From: Solirubrobacter pauli
Lineage (GTDB): Bacteria; Actinomycetota; Thermoleophilia; Solirubrobacterales; Solirubrobacteraceae
Assembly (NCBI RefSeq): GCF_003633755.1
Contig: NZ_RBIL01000001.1
Location: forward strand, 4,139,426 to 4,203,425
DNA length: 64,000 bases
Direction: 5' to 3'
Below are positions 42,215 through 51,087 of this stretch, one piece after another; position 1 is the first letter of the stretch, and each line of letters begins with the position of its first letter. The notes beneath the pieces were generated by a model. That model had not been told where the DNA came from. It saw only the letters and a program-made list of their open reading frames with translations, and ran no database searches. The position numbers were made by a program, and so were the translations under genes.

Positions 42215-43636
42215 TCAGGTGTGCTGCCAGGCCTCGAAGCGCGGGATTTCGGTGTCTGGATCGAGGATCGTGTGGTGCGCGTCGAGCGCCGGGTCGGTGT
42301 CGGGATACTCCGCTCGGCCGTGCGCCCCGCGGGTCTCGTGGCGGTGCAGCGCGCTGGCGGCGACGAGACGCGCGAGCGGGTAGGGGTCCTCCCGCAGGCG
42401 CTCCAGGTTGGCCTGCGTCCGCTCGAGCCCGGCGAGCCTCCAGACGTTGGCGCGGGTCTCGCGGGTGGGCGCGGTGACGTCGGCGGCGATCGGCGCGCCG
42501 TCGGTGGGCTCGGGGTCGTCGAGCGCCGCGAGCGCTGCCCGGCGCCCGAACACGAAGCACTCGCTGAGGCTGTTGGACGCGAGGCGGTTGGCTCCGTGCA
42601 GCCCGGTGCACGCACATTCGCCGACCGCGTACAGGCGTGGCGCTCCGGTCGCGCGGCCGTCGAGGTCGGTGACGATGCCGCCCATCACGTAGTGGCTGGC
42701 CGGCGCGACCGGGATGCGCTCGCGCGTCGGGTCGAGCCCGGCGAGCTGAAGCGCCTCGACGATGTTCGGGAACCGCTTCGGGTCGACGTGCGTCATGTCG
42801 AGCTCAGCCTGCTGCCCGGGCAGGTTGAAGATGGCGCGCGCGACGTGGTCGCGGGGCTTGAGCTCGTCCACGAACCGCTCGCCGTCCGGCCCGTGGAGCG
42901 TGGCGCCCTCGCCGCGGACCGCCTCGGAGATCAGGAAGCCCTCGCGGCCCTTGAGCCCGACCACCGCGGTCGGGTGGAACTGCGTGAACTCGAGGTCGGC
43001 CAGCTGCGCGCCCGCCGCGCGGGCGAGGATCAGCCCGGAGCCGAACGAGCCGGGCGGGTTGGTCGTGCGCGACCACAGCGCCGCTGCTCCGCCGGTCGCC
43101 AGGATCGTGCCGCGCGCTTGGATCCGGCGTTCGCCGTCGCGGAGCACGACGCCGCCGCCGTCGAGCAGCCCGGCGACCCGTTCCCCTTCCAGGATCGTGA
43201 TCCGCGGGTGTTCAGCCGCGGCGGCGGACAGCGCGCGCAGGACCCGGCGGCCGGTCGCGCTGCCGCCGGCGTGGATGATGCGGCGGCGCCGGTGGCCGCC
43301 CTCCAAGCCGAGCGCGAGGTCGCCGTGGCGGTCGGCGTCGAACTGGCAGCCCAGCTCCTGCAGGTCGCGCACGCGGGCCGCGGCCTCGTCCGTCAGCACC
43401 TGGGCGGCGGAGTACCGCGTGAGCCCGCGGCCGGCCTCGAGCGTGTCCTCGAGGTGGATGGCAGGCGAGTCGTCGACGGCGAGCGCCGCGGCGGCGCCGC
43501 CCTGGGCCCAGTAGGAGGCCGTCTCGGCGAGCGGGCGCGCGCTGACGAGCGTCACGCGGGCACCCGCGCGCGCCGCGGTCAAAGCCGCGAACAGCCCGGC
43601 CGCGCCGGCACCGACGACGACGAGGTCGGATCGCAC
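42215..43636 (-). CDS. nadB: L-aspartate oxidase
   Basis: From the GTG at 43636 the protein is 473 residues: FAD loop VVVGAGAAGLFAA, SYWAQGGAAAA, GEGATL, HPTAV, ASHYVMGGIVTD and ECACTGLHGANRLASNSLSE, all typical of NadB. It oxidises aspartate to iminoaspartate for NAD synthesis. nadA and nadC are not in the window. The frame extends upstream, but the FAD loop fixes the start. Divergent from the deacetylase-like gene with a gap of about 28 bp. Confidence 0.95.
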   Translation of the reverse strand: MRSDLVVVGAGAAGLFAALTAARAGARVTLVSARPLAETASYWAQGGAAAALAVDDSPAIHLEDTLEAGRGLTRYSAAQVLTDEAAARVRDLQELGCQFDADRHGDLALGLEGGHRRRRIIHAGGSATGRRVLRALSAAAAEHPRITILEGERVAGLLDGGGVVLRDGERRIQARGTILATGGAAALWSRTTNPPGSFGSGLILARAAGAQLADLEFTQFHPTAVVGLKGREGFLISEAVRGEGATLHGPDGERFVDELKPRDHVARAIFNLPGQQAELDMTHVDPKRFPNIVEALQLAGLDPTRERIPVAPASHYVMGGIVTDLDGRATGAPRLYAVGECACTGLHGANRLASNSLSECFVFGRRAALAALDDPEPTDGAPIAADVTAPTRETRANVWRLAGLERTQANLERLREDPYPLARLVAASALHRHETRGAHGRAEYPDTDPALDAHHTILDPDTEIPRFEAWQHT

Positions 43637-43664
43637 TCGCCAGCAGCCTATTACGGTGTTCGTG

Positions 43665-44708
43665 ATGGAGGAGACATCCCGGCGCGCGATCTGGGTGCGC
43701 GATGAGGACTTCATGGCGCACGACGTACCGCGCCATCCCGAGCGGCCGGCGCGGATCCGGGCGCTCGAGGCCGAGATGAGCGCGAACGGCTGGTTCGGCG
43801 CCCGGCGCGTGCAGGCGGTGGAAGCCGAGCGGTCCTGGTTGCACGCGGTGCACCCGGAGGAGCACGTCGCGCTGATCGAGGCGATCTGCGCCGACGGCGG
43901 CGGCGCGATCGACGCCGACACGTACCTCGTGCCCGGCTCCTACGGCGCCGCGCTGCGCGCGGCGGGCGGTGCGGCGCAGCTGGTGGACGCGCTGCTCGGC
44001 GGCGACGCCGACGTGGGCGTGAGCGCGTTGCGCCCTCCCGGGCACCACGCCGAGGCGGCGCGCGCGATGGGGTTCTGCTTCTTCGGGAACGTCGCGGTCG
44101 CCGCGCGGCGCGCGACATCCGCCCACGGGCTCGAGCGGGTGATGATCGTCGACTGGGACGTCCACCACGGCAACGGCACCAACGACATCTTCCACGCGGA
44201 CGCCGACGTGCTCTTCGTGTCGGTGCACGAGTACCCGCTGTATCCGGGCACGGGGCCCGCCTCCGACCTCGGCTCGGGCACGGGTGAGGGGTTCACCGTC
44301 AACCTGCCCGTGCCGGGCGGGAGCGGCGACGCCGCCTACCGGTCACTGGTCGAGCACGTCGCGGCCGGCCTGATCCGCGAGTGGGAGCCGCAGCTCGTCC
44401 TGATCTCCGCGGGCTTCGACGCGCACCGTGACGACCCGCTCGCGACCTGCCGCGTGACCGAGGCCGGCTTCGCGGGGATGGCCGCGTCCCTGCGCCAGGC
44501 CGCCGACGCGGTGGGCGCGCCGTTGGGCGTCGTCCTGGAAGGCGGCTACGACCTCGGCGCGCTGTCGCGCTCGATGGCGGCGGTCATGCCGGTGCTCGTG
44601 GACGGGGTTGCGCCCGAGGTGGGCGACGTGGCGGTCCACCCGCTCGCGCGGGACGCCGCCGCCCGGCTCGCGCCCTGGTGGCCGGGGCTTACTCTTCGAT
44701 CTTCTTGA
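43665..44708 (+). CDS. Histone-deacetylase-superfamily hydrolase
   Basis: About 347 residues from the ATG (a GTG nine bases earlier is possible). It has the arginase/deacetylase fold: RPPGHHAEAARAMGFCFFGN with the catalytic His pair, DWDVHHGNGT with zinc ligands Asp and His, and SAGFDAHRDDPLATCRVT. Bacterial members deacetylate acetoin, polyamines or lysine residues. The target is unknown. The last 20 bp overlap the convergent SPOR gene. Confidence 0.92.
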   Translation: MEETSRRAIWVRDEDFMAHDVPRHPERPARIRALEAEMSANGWFGARRVQAVEAERSWLHAVHPEEHVALIEAICADGGGAIDADTYLVPGSYGAALRAAGGAAQLVDALLGGDADVGVSALRPPGHHAEAARAMGFCFFGNVAVAARRATSAHGLERVMIVDWDVHHGNGTNDIFHADADVLFVSVHEYPLYPGTGPASDLGSGTGEGFTVNLPVPGGSGDAAYRSLVEHVAAGLIREWEPQLVLISAGFDAHRDDPLATCRVTEAGFAGMAASLRQAADAVGAPLGVVLEGGYDLGALSRSMAAVMPVLVDGVAPEVGDVAVHPLARDAAARLAPWWPGLTLRSS

Positions 44709-45453
44709 CGTACGCGTCCGAGTAGTCGGCCCGGATCGGGCCGAGGGCGTCCTCCGCCTCGGACTTCTTCGCGTACGCGCCCGAGTAGACGACCCAGTAG
44801 CCGCCGTTCAGCGAGCTGTAGTCGTCCGAGTTGAGCACCTCGGCCGTGATGTTCTTGTCCGCGGCCTGGTCGGCGACCTTGTTCGCCTTCGACTCGCTGG
44901 TCTCGGACGCGATGATGATCGTCCAGTCGCCGTTGTTCCCGCTGAACGAGCCGGTCGTGCCCAGGCCGGGGTCGTCGGTCGGGGCGGGGGTCGGCTCCGT
45001 GGTCGGCTCCGGAGACGGCGTGTCCTCCGGCGCCACAGTGGCCTCCGGGTTGAGCGGATCGACGGTCGGCGTCGCCTCCGGGTTCAACGGGTCGACCGTC
45101 GCCGTGGGCACCGGATCGGTCGTCGGCAGCGGCGAAGGCGTCGTGGTGGCCGGCGGCGCGGCACTCGCGGACGGCGTGGGCGTCGGGTTCTGCGCCGTCT
45201 CCTCCCGATCCGACATCGCCGCGATCGCCAGGATCACGCCGAGGATCGCAAGCGCCACCAGACCGCCGCCGAGGTAGATCGGCACCCGCCAGCCCCGCGA
45301 CTCGACCACTTCCGTCCCGGCCGCCGCACCGCACGCCAAGCACCACTCCTGTTCCGGGGCCAGCGTGCTCCCGCACCGCGGGCACCGCCGCTCGGGCGGC
45401 CCGGGCGGGACCATCGCGTCAGGCGGCGGCGGGGTCTCCATCGGCGTACTCAC
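44689..45453 (-). CDS. Zinc-ribbon, membrane-anchored SPOR-like protein
   Basis: The 254-residue protein has an N-terminal zinc ribbon (CPRCG then CLACG), one membrane helix (about 57-79), a Pro/Thr/Ser-rich linker with two near-identical DPLNPEAT repeats, and a C-terminal SPOR-like domain (GDWTIIIASETSESKANKVADQ, then GGYWVVYSGAYAKKSEAED). SPOR domains bind denuded peptidoglycan at division sites. It is coupled to the repeat-rich zinc-ribbon gene upstream by a four-base overlap. Confidence 0.85.
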   Translation of the reverse strand: MSTPMETPPPPDAMVPPGPPERRCPRCGSTLAPEQEWCLACGAAAGTEVVESRGWRVPIYLGGGLVALAILGVILAIAAMSDREETAQNPTPTPSASAAPPATTTPSPLPTTDPVPTATVDPLNPEATPTVDPLNPEATVAPEDTPSPEPTTEPTPAPTDDPGLGTTGSFSGNNGDWTIIIASETSESKANKVADQAADKNITAEVLNSDDYSSLNGGYWVVYSGAYAKKSEAEDALGPIRADYSDAYVKKIEE

Positions 45454-47762
45454 GGGCGTCGCTCCACGGGACTGAAGATAGATCCATTGCGCGGCGAATC
45501 GACGTCATCCGCACCTTCCGGTCCGGGCTGCCCCGTCGCGGCCTCGCCACCGGCCGGTGCGTTCCCCGCCGCGGACGCCTCGTCGGACGTGCCGTCGGGC
45601 CGCTCCTGGGGCGCGGCGTCAGCGTCGGTGTCGGCTTCGACGCCGTGCTGGGCCGGAGGGGCGTCGTCGGCACCGGGTGCGCCGTCGTGGGGCGCGTCGC
45701 TTGCGGCTTGTGCGTCGGCCGCGGGATGGGCCTCGTCGCCGGGGGGCGCGTCGCCGGCCTGCACCTCGTTGCGAGCGGCCGCGTCGGCCGAGGCGTCGCC
45801 ACTGGCGGGCGTGTCGCCGGTCTGATCCTCGTCGACGGCGGCCGGCTCGTCGGCCTGCACCTCGTCGCGAAGGGGCGCGTCGGCGTTGGCGTCGGCGCTC
45901 GTCTCGGCGGCCTGCGCGTCGCCGATCGCGGGCGTGTCGTCGGGCTGCGCGTCGCCGATCGCGGGCGTGTCGTCGGGCTGTGCGTCGCCGTTCGTGGGCG
46001 TGTCGTCGGGCTGTGCGTCGCCGTTCGTGGGCGTGTCGCCAGTCAGTGCGTCGCTGCTCGCGGGCGTGTCGCCGGTTTGGTCGCCAGCTGCGGGCGTCTC
46101 GCCGGCCTGCGCGTCGCCGCTCGCGGGCGTGTCGCCAGCCAGTGCGTCGCTGCTCGCGGGCGTGTCGCCGGTTTGGTCGCCAGCTGCGGGCGTCTCGCCG
46201 GCCTGCGCGTCGCCGCTCGCGGGCGCGGCGCCCGGCTCGCCAAGGCTCGGGGCCTCGCCACTCGCGGCTGCGTGGTGCGGCTCGCCGCCACCGTGAGTCT
46301 CGCCACTCGCCGGCGTCGCGTTGCCGGCCGGTTCGCTCTGCGCGTACGCGGTCGTCGGGGCGTCGGGCGCGGCCGTCGCGGGCTCGCCCGTCGGCGCGTG
46401 CTGTGCGCCCGCCGTGTCGGCGTGGCCGATGTCGCTCGAGCGGCTCGGCCACTGGAAGTCGGCGGCCGCCGACGGGTGGTCCGGGTCCAGCGGGGAGAGC
46501 TCCTGGGTCGGCTGGTCGACGGGCGCGACCGCGACGGGCGCGGGGCCGACCACCGGGTCCGGAGCCGGTTCGGGCTGCGGGGCGGCCGCGCGCTCGACGG
46601 TCTTGCGGGCCGACTCGGTGAGCGGCAAGCCGCAGTGCGAGCAGTACTCCGCCCAGCTGCTGAAGAGCTCGCCGCACTGGGGGCAGTCGCCGCCGATGCC
46701 GGGCTCGCGGACGAGCACCTGGCGGCGCACGTCGTCCAGGCGGACCTCGATCTCGTGCAGCTCCGCGTCTACGCGCGCGAGCCGGACGAGCTTGGTCTCG
46801 CGCAGGCGGCGGTGCGCCTCGTGCTCCATGTCGTGCGCGGTGCGGTGCAGCTCGTAGACGAAACCGCCCAGATCCCGCAGCAGCACCTCGCGCGCGGCGC
46901 GCAGGAAGGCGGCGCGGCGGCGGAGCTTGCCGCGGCGGGCGCTCGTCGGGATCGACGCGGCGAGCTCATCCGGGTCCAGGCCCGCGGGCAGGTCGGCGAC
47001 CGGCACGGCCGGCGGCACCAGCTGGCCGGCATACGCGGCCTCAGGCGACACCGGTTGCGCCGGGTACCCGGCCGGGTAGGCGGCGGCGAGCTCCGGCGGC
47101 ACGGGCGGCCCGGGGACCGGGGCGTAGCCCGGCACGGGCTGAGCGGCGTACGGGCCGGCGGCCGCGGGCGCGCCGTACGCCGGCGGGGGCGTGTACGGCG
47201 GCGTGGCCGGATAGGACGGAGAGATCGGAGCGGGCGACGCGAGCGGGTCGCCGGACGTGAGGCCACCGGCTCCGGGAATCACCTGCGTCGCGTCGGTGGG
47301 GCCGGCGGGCTCGGGACCGGCGCCGGGCACCGGGCCGCTGGGCTCGGGCACATGCCCGGTGGCCGGACTCGCGTGAGAGGCTGCAGCGTGGCTCGCGGAC
47401 GAATCGGTCGGCGTGCCGCCCGCGGGCGCGGAGCCCGGGGCCGGGTCGCCGCCCGGGGCTGCCGGAGCATCGGCCTGCGGCGCGTAGCCGGACGCGGCAT
47501 CGGCGTGCGCGCCGGGCTGGGGCGTGGAGCCGGTGGCAGAGCCTGTCGGGGCGTCGCCCTGGGGCACGTAGCCCGTGGGCGGGTCGGCCTGCGCGGGCGC
47601 CGTGCCGGCGGCCGGGTCCGTCAGCAACGACTGATGGCCCCGCTCGTCGGCGGGGGTAGAGGCCTGCGCGTCCGCGGTTCCCGGTTCGGCGGCCGACTGC
47701 GGCTCGTTGCCTTCGGGACCCTCGGAGCGCCGGCTGGACAAGCGTCGGAACAGGCCGCTCAT
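45450..47762 (-). CDS. Large repeat-rich protein with central zinc ribbon (770 aa)
   Basis: From ATG at 47762. Residues about 1-300 are Pro/Ala/Gly-rich low complexity, about 300-400 helical with Arg/Leu pattern (VRLARVDAELHEIEVRLDDVRR), then a zinc ribbon CPQCGELFSSWAEYCSHCG, then an acidic Ala/Asp/Pro tail of about 340 residues that contains exact tandem repeats (see 45932-46222). No signal peptide. It is coupled to the SPOR gene downstream, so it may be a cytosolic scaffold for the same envelope process. The low-complexity tail is likely disordered. Confidence 0.8.
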   Translation of the reverse strand: MSGLFRRLSSRRSEGPEGNEPQSAAEPGTADAQASTPADERGHQSLLTDPAAGTAPAQADPPTGYVPQGDAPTGSATGSTPQPGAHADAASGYAPQADAPAAPGGDPAPGSAPAGGTPTDSSASHAAASHASPATGHVPEPSGPVPGAGPEPAGPTDATQVIPGAGGLTSGDPLASPAPISPSYPATPPYTPPPAYGAPAAAGPYAAQPVPGYAPVPGPPVPPELAAAYPAGYPAQPVSPEAAYAGQLVPPAVPVADLPAGLDPDELAASIPTSARRGKLRRRAAFLRAAREVLLRDLGGFVYELHRTAHDMEHEAHRRLRETKLVRLARVDAELHEIEVRLDDVRRQVLVREPGIGGDCPQCGELFSSWAEYCSHCGLPLTESARKTVERAAAPQPEPAPDPVVGPAPVAVAPVDQPTQELSPLDPDHPSAAADFQWPSRSSDIGHADTAGAQHAPTGEPATAAPDAPTTAYAQSEPAGNATPASGETHGGGEPHHAAASGEAPSLGEPGAAPASGDAQAGETPAAGDQTGDTPASSDALAGDTPASGDAQAGETPAAGDQTGDTPASSDALTGDTPTNGDAQPDDTPTNGDAQPDDTPAIGDAQPDDTPAIGDAQAAETSADANADAPLRDEVQADEPAAVDEDQTGDTPASGDASADAAARNEVQAGDAPPGDEAHPAADAQAASDAPHDGAPGADDAPPAQHGVEADTDADAAPQERPDGTSDEASAAGNAPAGGEAATGQPGPEGADDVDSPRNGSIFSPVERRP
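45932..46222. repeat. Coding tandem repeats: three 33-bp and two 96-bp units
   Basis: GCGTGTCGTCGGGCT begins at 45932, 45965 and 45998 (33-bp period). From 46031 a 96-bp unit is repeated almost exactly (46031-46126 and 46127-46222). In protein these give 11-residue DDTP(T/A)(N/I)GDAQP and 32-residue units. Both periods are multiples of three, so the frame is kept. Not CRISPR: the repeats are contiguous and coding. Confidence 0.85.
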
Positions 47763-47848
47763 AGGTCGTCGGAAGCCGCGGGGGACTCCGAGCGGTCGAG
47801 TATAGGGTCGAGGTCTCTCGCCACGACTAAGTTCAACGTAAGCATTGG

Positions 47849-48784
47849 TCAGGCGTTGCGCTCGTCGAGAAGATCGCGCCAGGCGTCGACGACGCGCGCG
47901 GCCATCGCGTCCGCGGAGAACAGCTCGGCCCGTGCGCGGCCGTCGACGCGCGGATCGGCCGCTTCGAGGTGCGGCGCCAGCGCGGCGCGCCATGCGTCTC
48001 GATCCCACTCCCCGCAGTACGCGCCCTCGATGCCTTCGAGGATCACGGGGTGGATGCCGACCGGCGTGCCGAGCGCCGGGACGCCGCACGCGAGCGCCTC
48101 GATGACCGCGAGCCCGAACCCCTCGGTCTGCGACGGCACCAGCACGGCGTTGGCCGCGTTGATCCAGTAGGGCACCTCGTCGGGTGGGACGCCGCCGAGC
48201 GTGAGCAGCGGCACGTCACCCGCGGCCTCCACCGCGCGGTCGTGACGCTTGAGCGGCCGCGAGGGGTCGTGCGGGAACAACAGGTACGGCCCCTCGGGGT
48301 CCAGACCCAGGCGCGCACGCGCCTCCGCGCGCGGGATGGGACGGAAGCGATGCACGTCGATGCCGACCGGCAACACGGCGACCCGTCGTCTGGTGCCGGC
48401 GCCGGGCAGGTTCGAGCTGAAGTCGCGTGAGACCGCCGCCGTCAGCGCCGTGAACGGGAGGATCGCGCGCGTGGCGAGGTACGAGCGGCGCACGAGCAGG
48501 TCGTTCCCGTGCAGCGTCACGACGACCGGCCCGAGCCGCGACAGGACCGCCGGCCAGGCGGTGAGCCCGAAGTGCGCGTGGACGATGTCGAACCGCTGTC
48601 CTCGGTAGCGCCGGCGCAGCGCGCGGGTGGCGCTCGCCAGCGCGCGCGGGCCTGGGCCGAACGCGAACAGCTCGACCTCGACGTCGTCGCGCCGGCGCAG
48701 CGCCTCCACCTGGTCACGCACGAAGGGGCCGAGCGCCGGGCGTTCTGCTGTCGGGTACATGTTGGACACGATCAGGGCTCGCAC
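47849..48784 (-). CDS. Family 4 glycosyltransferase (GT-B fold)
   Basis: From GTG at 48784 the protein is 311 residues: N-terminal IVSNMYPTAERPALGPFV, FDIVHAHFG, VTLHGNDLL, then the C-terminal nucleotide-sugar domain with VLVPSQTEGFGLAVIEALACG, the GT4 EX7E signature. It transfers a sugar from a nucleotide donor to a lipid or polymer. No other glycan genes adjoin it. Probably cytosolic and membrane-associated. Confidence 0.92.
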   Translation of the reverse strand: MRALIVSNMYPTAERPALGPFVRDQVEALRRRDDVEVELFAFGPGPRALASATRALRRRYRGQRFDIVHAHFGLTAWPAVLSRLGPVVVTLHGNDLLVRRSYLATRAILPFTALTAAVSRDFSSNLPGAGTRRRVAVLPVGIDVHRFRPIPRAEARARLGLDPEGPYLLFPHDPSRPLKRHDRAVEAAGDVPLLTLGGVPPDEVPYWINAANAVLVPSQTEGFGLAVIEALACGVPALGTPVGIHPVILEGIEGAYCGEWDRDAWRAALAPHLEAADPRVDGRARAELFSADAMAARVVDAWRDLLDERNA

Positions 48785-48917
48785 GGCCGCCAACGCTATC
48801 GGCGCGTGTTTTCTCACGAAGACGGCACAGAAAAGGCGCAATTGCGCGTAGAGCCGTCACAGGGGTCGCCTCGAAGCTTCCGGCATGTTCCGCACAGGGC
48901 GGGACGCACAGCCTTAC

Positions 48918-48922
48918 GGAGG
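48918..48922 (+). promoter_or_regulatory. Ribosome binding site GGAGG setting the pilin start
   Basis: GGAGG lies 7 nt before ATG at 48930 and favours this start over an earlier in-frame ATG at 48885. A GCGCAATTGCGC palindrome (48836-48847) lies further upstream in the promoter region. Confidence 0.6.
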
Positions 48923-48929
48923 TCGCGAG

Positions 48930-49139
48930 ATGTACGAGTGGATGGGCCGCGCGCACGCGTGGCTGGCGCAGGAACGAGGGCAGGGGACGGTCGAGTACGT
49001 CGGCTTGATCCTGCTGCTGGCGGGGGTGATGGCCGCCGTGGTGCTCGCGGGCGCGGGCATGAAGACCGACATCGCGACGACGATCGTGGACAAGGTCAAA
49101 GCCGCGATCGGCAGCGTCGACGCTCCGCCGAAGAAGTGA
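48930..49139 (+). CDS. Flp/Fap-type pilin-like protein (69 aa)
   Basis: The 69-residue protein has a short basic leader, then ERGQGTVEYVGLILLLAGVM, matching the Flp pilin pattern with processing at Gly before the hydrophobic helix and Glu at position 5 of the mature form. Flp pilins are cleaved by a prepilin peptidase and assembled by the Tad machinery. None of those genes is nearby, so it is an orphan. A strong hairpin follows the stop. Confidence 0.85.
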   Translation: MYEWMGRAHAWLAQERGQGTVEYVGLILLLAGVMAAVVLAGAGMKTDIATTIVDKVKAAIGSVDAPPKK

Positions 49140-49156
49140 CCCGCGCGTGACGCGGG
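49140..49156 (+). terminator. Hairpin right after pilin gene
   Basis: CCCGCG-CGTGA-CGCGGG starts one base after the pilin TGA. There is no T-run; likely a terminator or decay block separating pilin from rph. Confidence 0.5.
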
Positions 49157-49261
49157 GAGCGGAGATCCGTGTGGGGGCCGTGCCAGACTGGCGGCGTGGT
49201 CCCGTTCCCCACGTCCGCGCGGCTGCGCGGCGCCCTGAACCGCACCTGAGGAGGCGCACGA

Positions 49262-49984
49262 ATGTCCCGCGAGAGAAGTGGCGGCCGCGCGCCGAACGAG
49301 CTCCGTCCCGTCACGATCGAGCCCGGCTTCGTGAAGACCGCGACGGGCAGCGCGCTGATCTCGTGCGGGGGCACCCGCGTGATCTGCACGGCCTCCGTGC
49401 AGGAGTCGGTGCCGCGCTGGCTGGTCGGCAAGGGCCGTGGCTGGATGACGGCCGAGTACGGGATGCTCCCCGCTTCGACCGGCGAGCGCAAGCAGCGCGA
49501 CATCTCGAAGGGGCGGGCGGATGGGCGTTCGGTGGAGATCCAACGGCTGATCGGCCGCAGCCTGCGCGGGATCGCCGACCTCGAGGCGCTCGGCGAGCGC
49601 ACGATCTACGTGGACTGCGATGTCCTGGAGGCCGACGGCGGCACGCGCTGCGCATCGATCACCGGCGGCTACGTGGCGCTGGCGCTCGCGGTGCAGCGCC
49701 TGCAGTCGCAGGGCCTGCTGACCAAGTCGCCCCTGACGGGGACGATCGCGGCCGTGTCCTGCGGTGTGGTCGACGGCGTTCCGATGCTCGACCTCAACTA
49801 CCCAGAAGACAGCACCGCCGAGGTGGACGCCAACGTCGTCATGACGGGCGAGGGCGGTCTGGTCGAAGTGCAGGCGACCGCCGAGCGCACGCCGCTCAGC
49901 CGCGCGCACCTCGACGAGCTGCTCGCCCTGGCGCAGACCGGCATCGAGGGCCTGCGCGAGGCGCAGGAGGCCGCGCTGCGATGA
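49262..49984 (+). CDS. rph: Ribonuclease PH
   Basis: The 240-residue protein has the RNase PH fold: [61 protein letters not shown] and [13 protein letters not shown]. It trims tRNA 3' ends with phosphate. A GGAGG site lies just upstream. It overlaps rdgB by four bases, a common gene pair. Confidence 0.96.
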   Translation: MSRERSGGRAPNELRPVTIEPGFVKTATGSALISCGGTRVICTASVQESVPRWLVGKGRGWMTAEYGMLPASTGERKQRDISKGRADGRSVEIQRLIGRSLRGIADLEALGERTIYVDCDVLEADGGTRCASITGGYVALALAVQRLQSQGLLTKSPLTGTIAAVSCGVVDGVPMLDLNYPEDSTAEVDANVVMTGEGGLVEVQATAERTPLSRAHLDELLALAQTGIEGLREAQEAALR

Positions 49985-50544
49985 GCCTGGTCCTCGCCAC
50001 CCGCAACGCCCACAAGGTCCGCGAGTTCGAGCGGCTGATGCCGGGCGTGGCGATCGAGCCTTTGCCCGACAGCGCCCCGACGCCCGAGGAGACCGGCACC
50101 ACGTTCGCCGAGAACGCCCTGATCAAGGCGCGCAGCGCTGCCGAGGCGACCGGCAAGCCGGCGTTCGCCGACGACTCCGGCGTCGAGGCCGAAGCGCTGG
50201 ACTGGCGGCCGGGCGTCTACTCGGCTCGCTTCGCCGGCCCGGACGCGTCCGACGGCGAGAACCTCGCCAAGCTCCACCGCGAAGCGCCGGCGGGCAGCCG
50301 TGCCCGCTACGTCTGCGTGATCGCCCACGTCACCCCGGACGGCGACGAGCACCTCTTCGAAGGTCGCTGCGAGGGCACCCTGGCGGCCGAGCCCGCAGGC
50401 GGCGGCGGCTTCGGCTACGACCCGCTGTTCGTGCCCGAGGAGTTCCCGGACCGCACGATGGCCGAGCTGACGGACGAGCAGAAGGACGACATCTCGCACC
50501 GGGGCAAGGCTGCGCGCGAGTTCCGCGCCTGGCTGGGCCGCTGA
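49981..50544 (+). CDS. rdgB: dITP/XTP pyrophosphatase (RdgB/HAM1)
   Basis: ATG overlaps the rph stop. The 187-residue protein has [14 protein letters not shown] (substrate loop), [32 protein letters not shown] and [10 protein letters not shown], all HAM1-family. It removes non-canonical purine nucleotides such as dITP and XTP. The gene's stop lies in the first of four direct repeats that extend into the gap. Confidence 0.96.
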   Translation: MSLVLATRNAHKVREFERLMPGVAIEPLPDSAPTPEETGTTFAENALIKARSAAEATGKPAFADDSGVEAEALDWRPGVYSARFAGPDASDGENLAKLHREAPAGSRARYVCVIAHVTPDGDEHLFEGRCEGTLAAEPAGGGGFGYDPLFVPEEFPDRTMAELTDEQKDDISHRGKAAREFRAWLGR

Positions 50545-50707
50545 GCGGCGGCGTGGTCCCGCGGCCGCGCGCGCGGTGTCGCCGTGGCCGGGGCGCTGAG
50601 CGGGGACGCGGTCTTGCGGTCGTGACGCGGTCCGGGCGCTGAGGGGGCCGCGGTCCTTCGACCGCACGCGGGGTCGACGCGACCGCGCGCTGAGCGGGGC
50701 CGTCTCC
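50539..50707 (+). repeat. Four direct repeats of a GCGCTGAGCGGGG-type unit
   Basis: Copies at about 50539 (containing the rdgB TGA), 50593, 50636 and 50687 share CGCTGAGCGG/GGG followed by a variant of CCGCGGTC. Spacing is 43-54 bp. They look like degenerate duplications of the rdgB 3' end. Confidence 0.6.
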
Positions 50708-50870
50708 TTCGGGCCCGGGTGCGTGCGCTCGTGCGGGCGGATGCGGCCGGGCGTGCGGTCGCACGCGTGGTCTCGACGCGGCTGAGGGCTGTGCCCCTCC
50801 TGCGTCGGCCGTGTGGCGTTCCGCTCGGGTGGCGCGCGGGGTGCGGTGCGTGGTTCGGGAGCACACCGCC

Positions 50871-50950
50871 GGGCGTCGCGTCAAGAAATCCGTGCGCGGG
50901 CGGTGGCGACAGCGTGCGGCGGCGGTCACGGGTTTCTTGACCCGCCGCGC
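50871..50950. repeat. Long imperfect palindrome, arms about 25 bp
   Basis: GTCAAGAAATCCGTG (50880-50894) pairs with CACGGGTTTCTTGAC (50927-50941) with one mismatch, and pairing continues outwards with few mismatches to 50871/50950. The spacer is 32 bp. As RNA or extruded DNA this is a stable stem. Confidence 0.65.
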
Positions 50951-51031
50951 GCCGGCGCGCTCTTGTGCGGGTGAGCGGCTGCGTCGGATTGCGCCCGGGC
51001 GCGGGCATGCGCGTGTCCTTCGGGCCGGGTT

Positions 51032-51087
51032 GCCACGCGAGCGTCGAGTTTGTACCTGTGCGGTTGTTTTCTCGAGGTTCGCGTGGC
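51032..51087. repeat. 17-bp inverted repeat, 15/17 matched, 22-bp spacer
   Basis: GCCACGCGAGCGTCGAG (51032-51048) is inverted at 51071-51087 with two mismatches. The left arm recurs directly at 51092 (GCCACGCGAGCGTTCGA). The spacer is notably T-rich for this DNA. Confidence 0.65.

Noticed and set aside
45932-46222. CRISPR-like regular repeats
   Set aside because: Repeats are contiguous without spacers, in frame and inside a gene; no cas genes.
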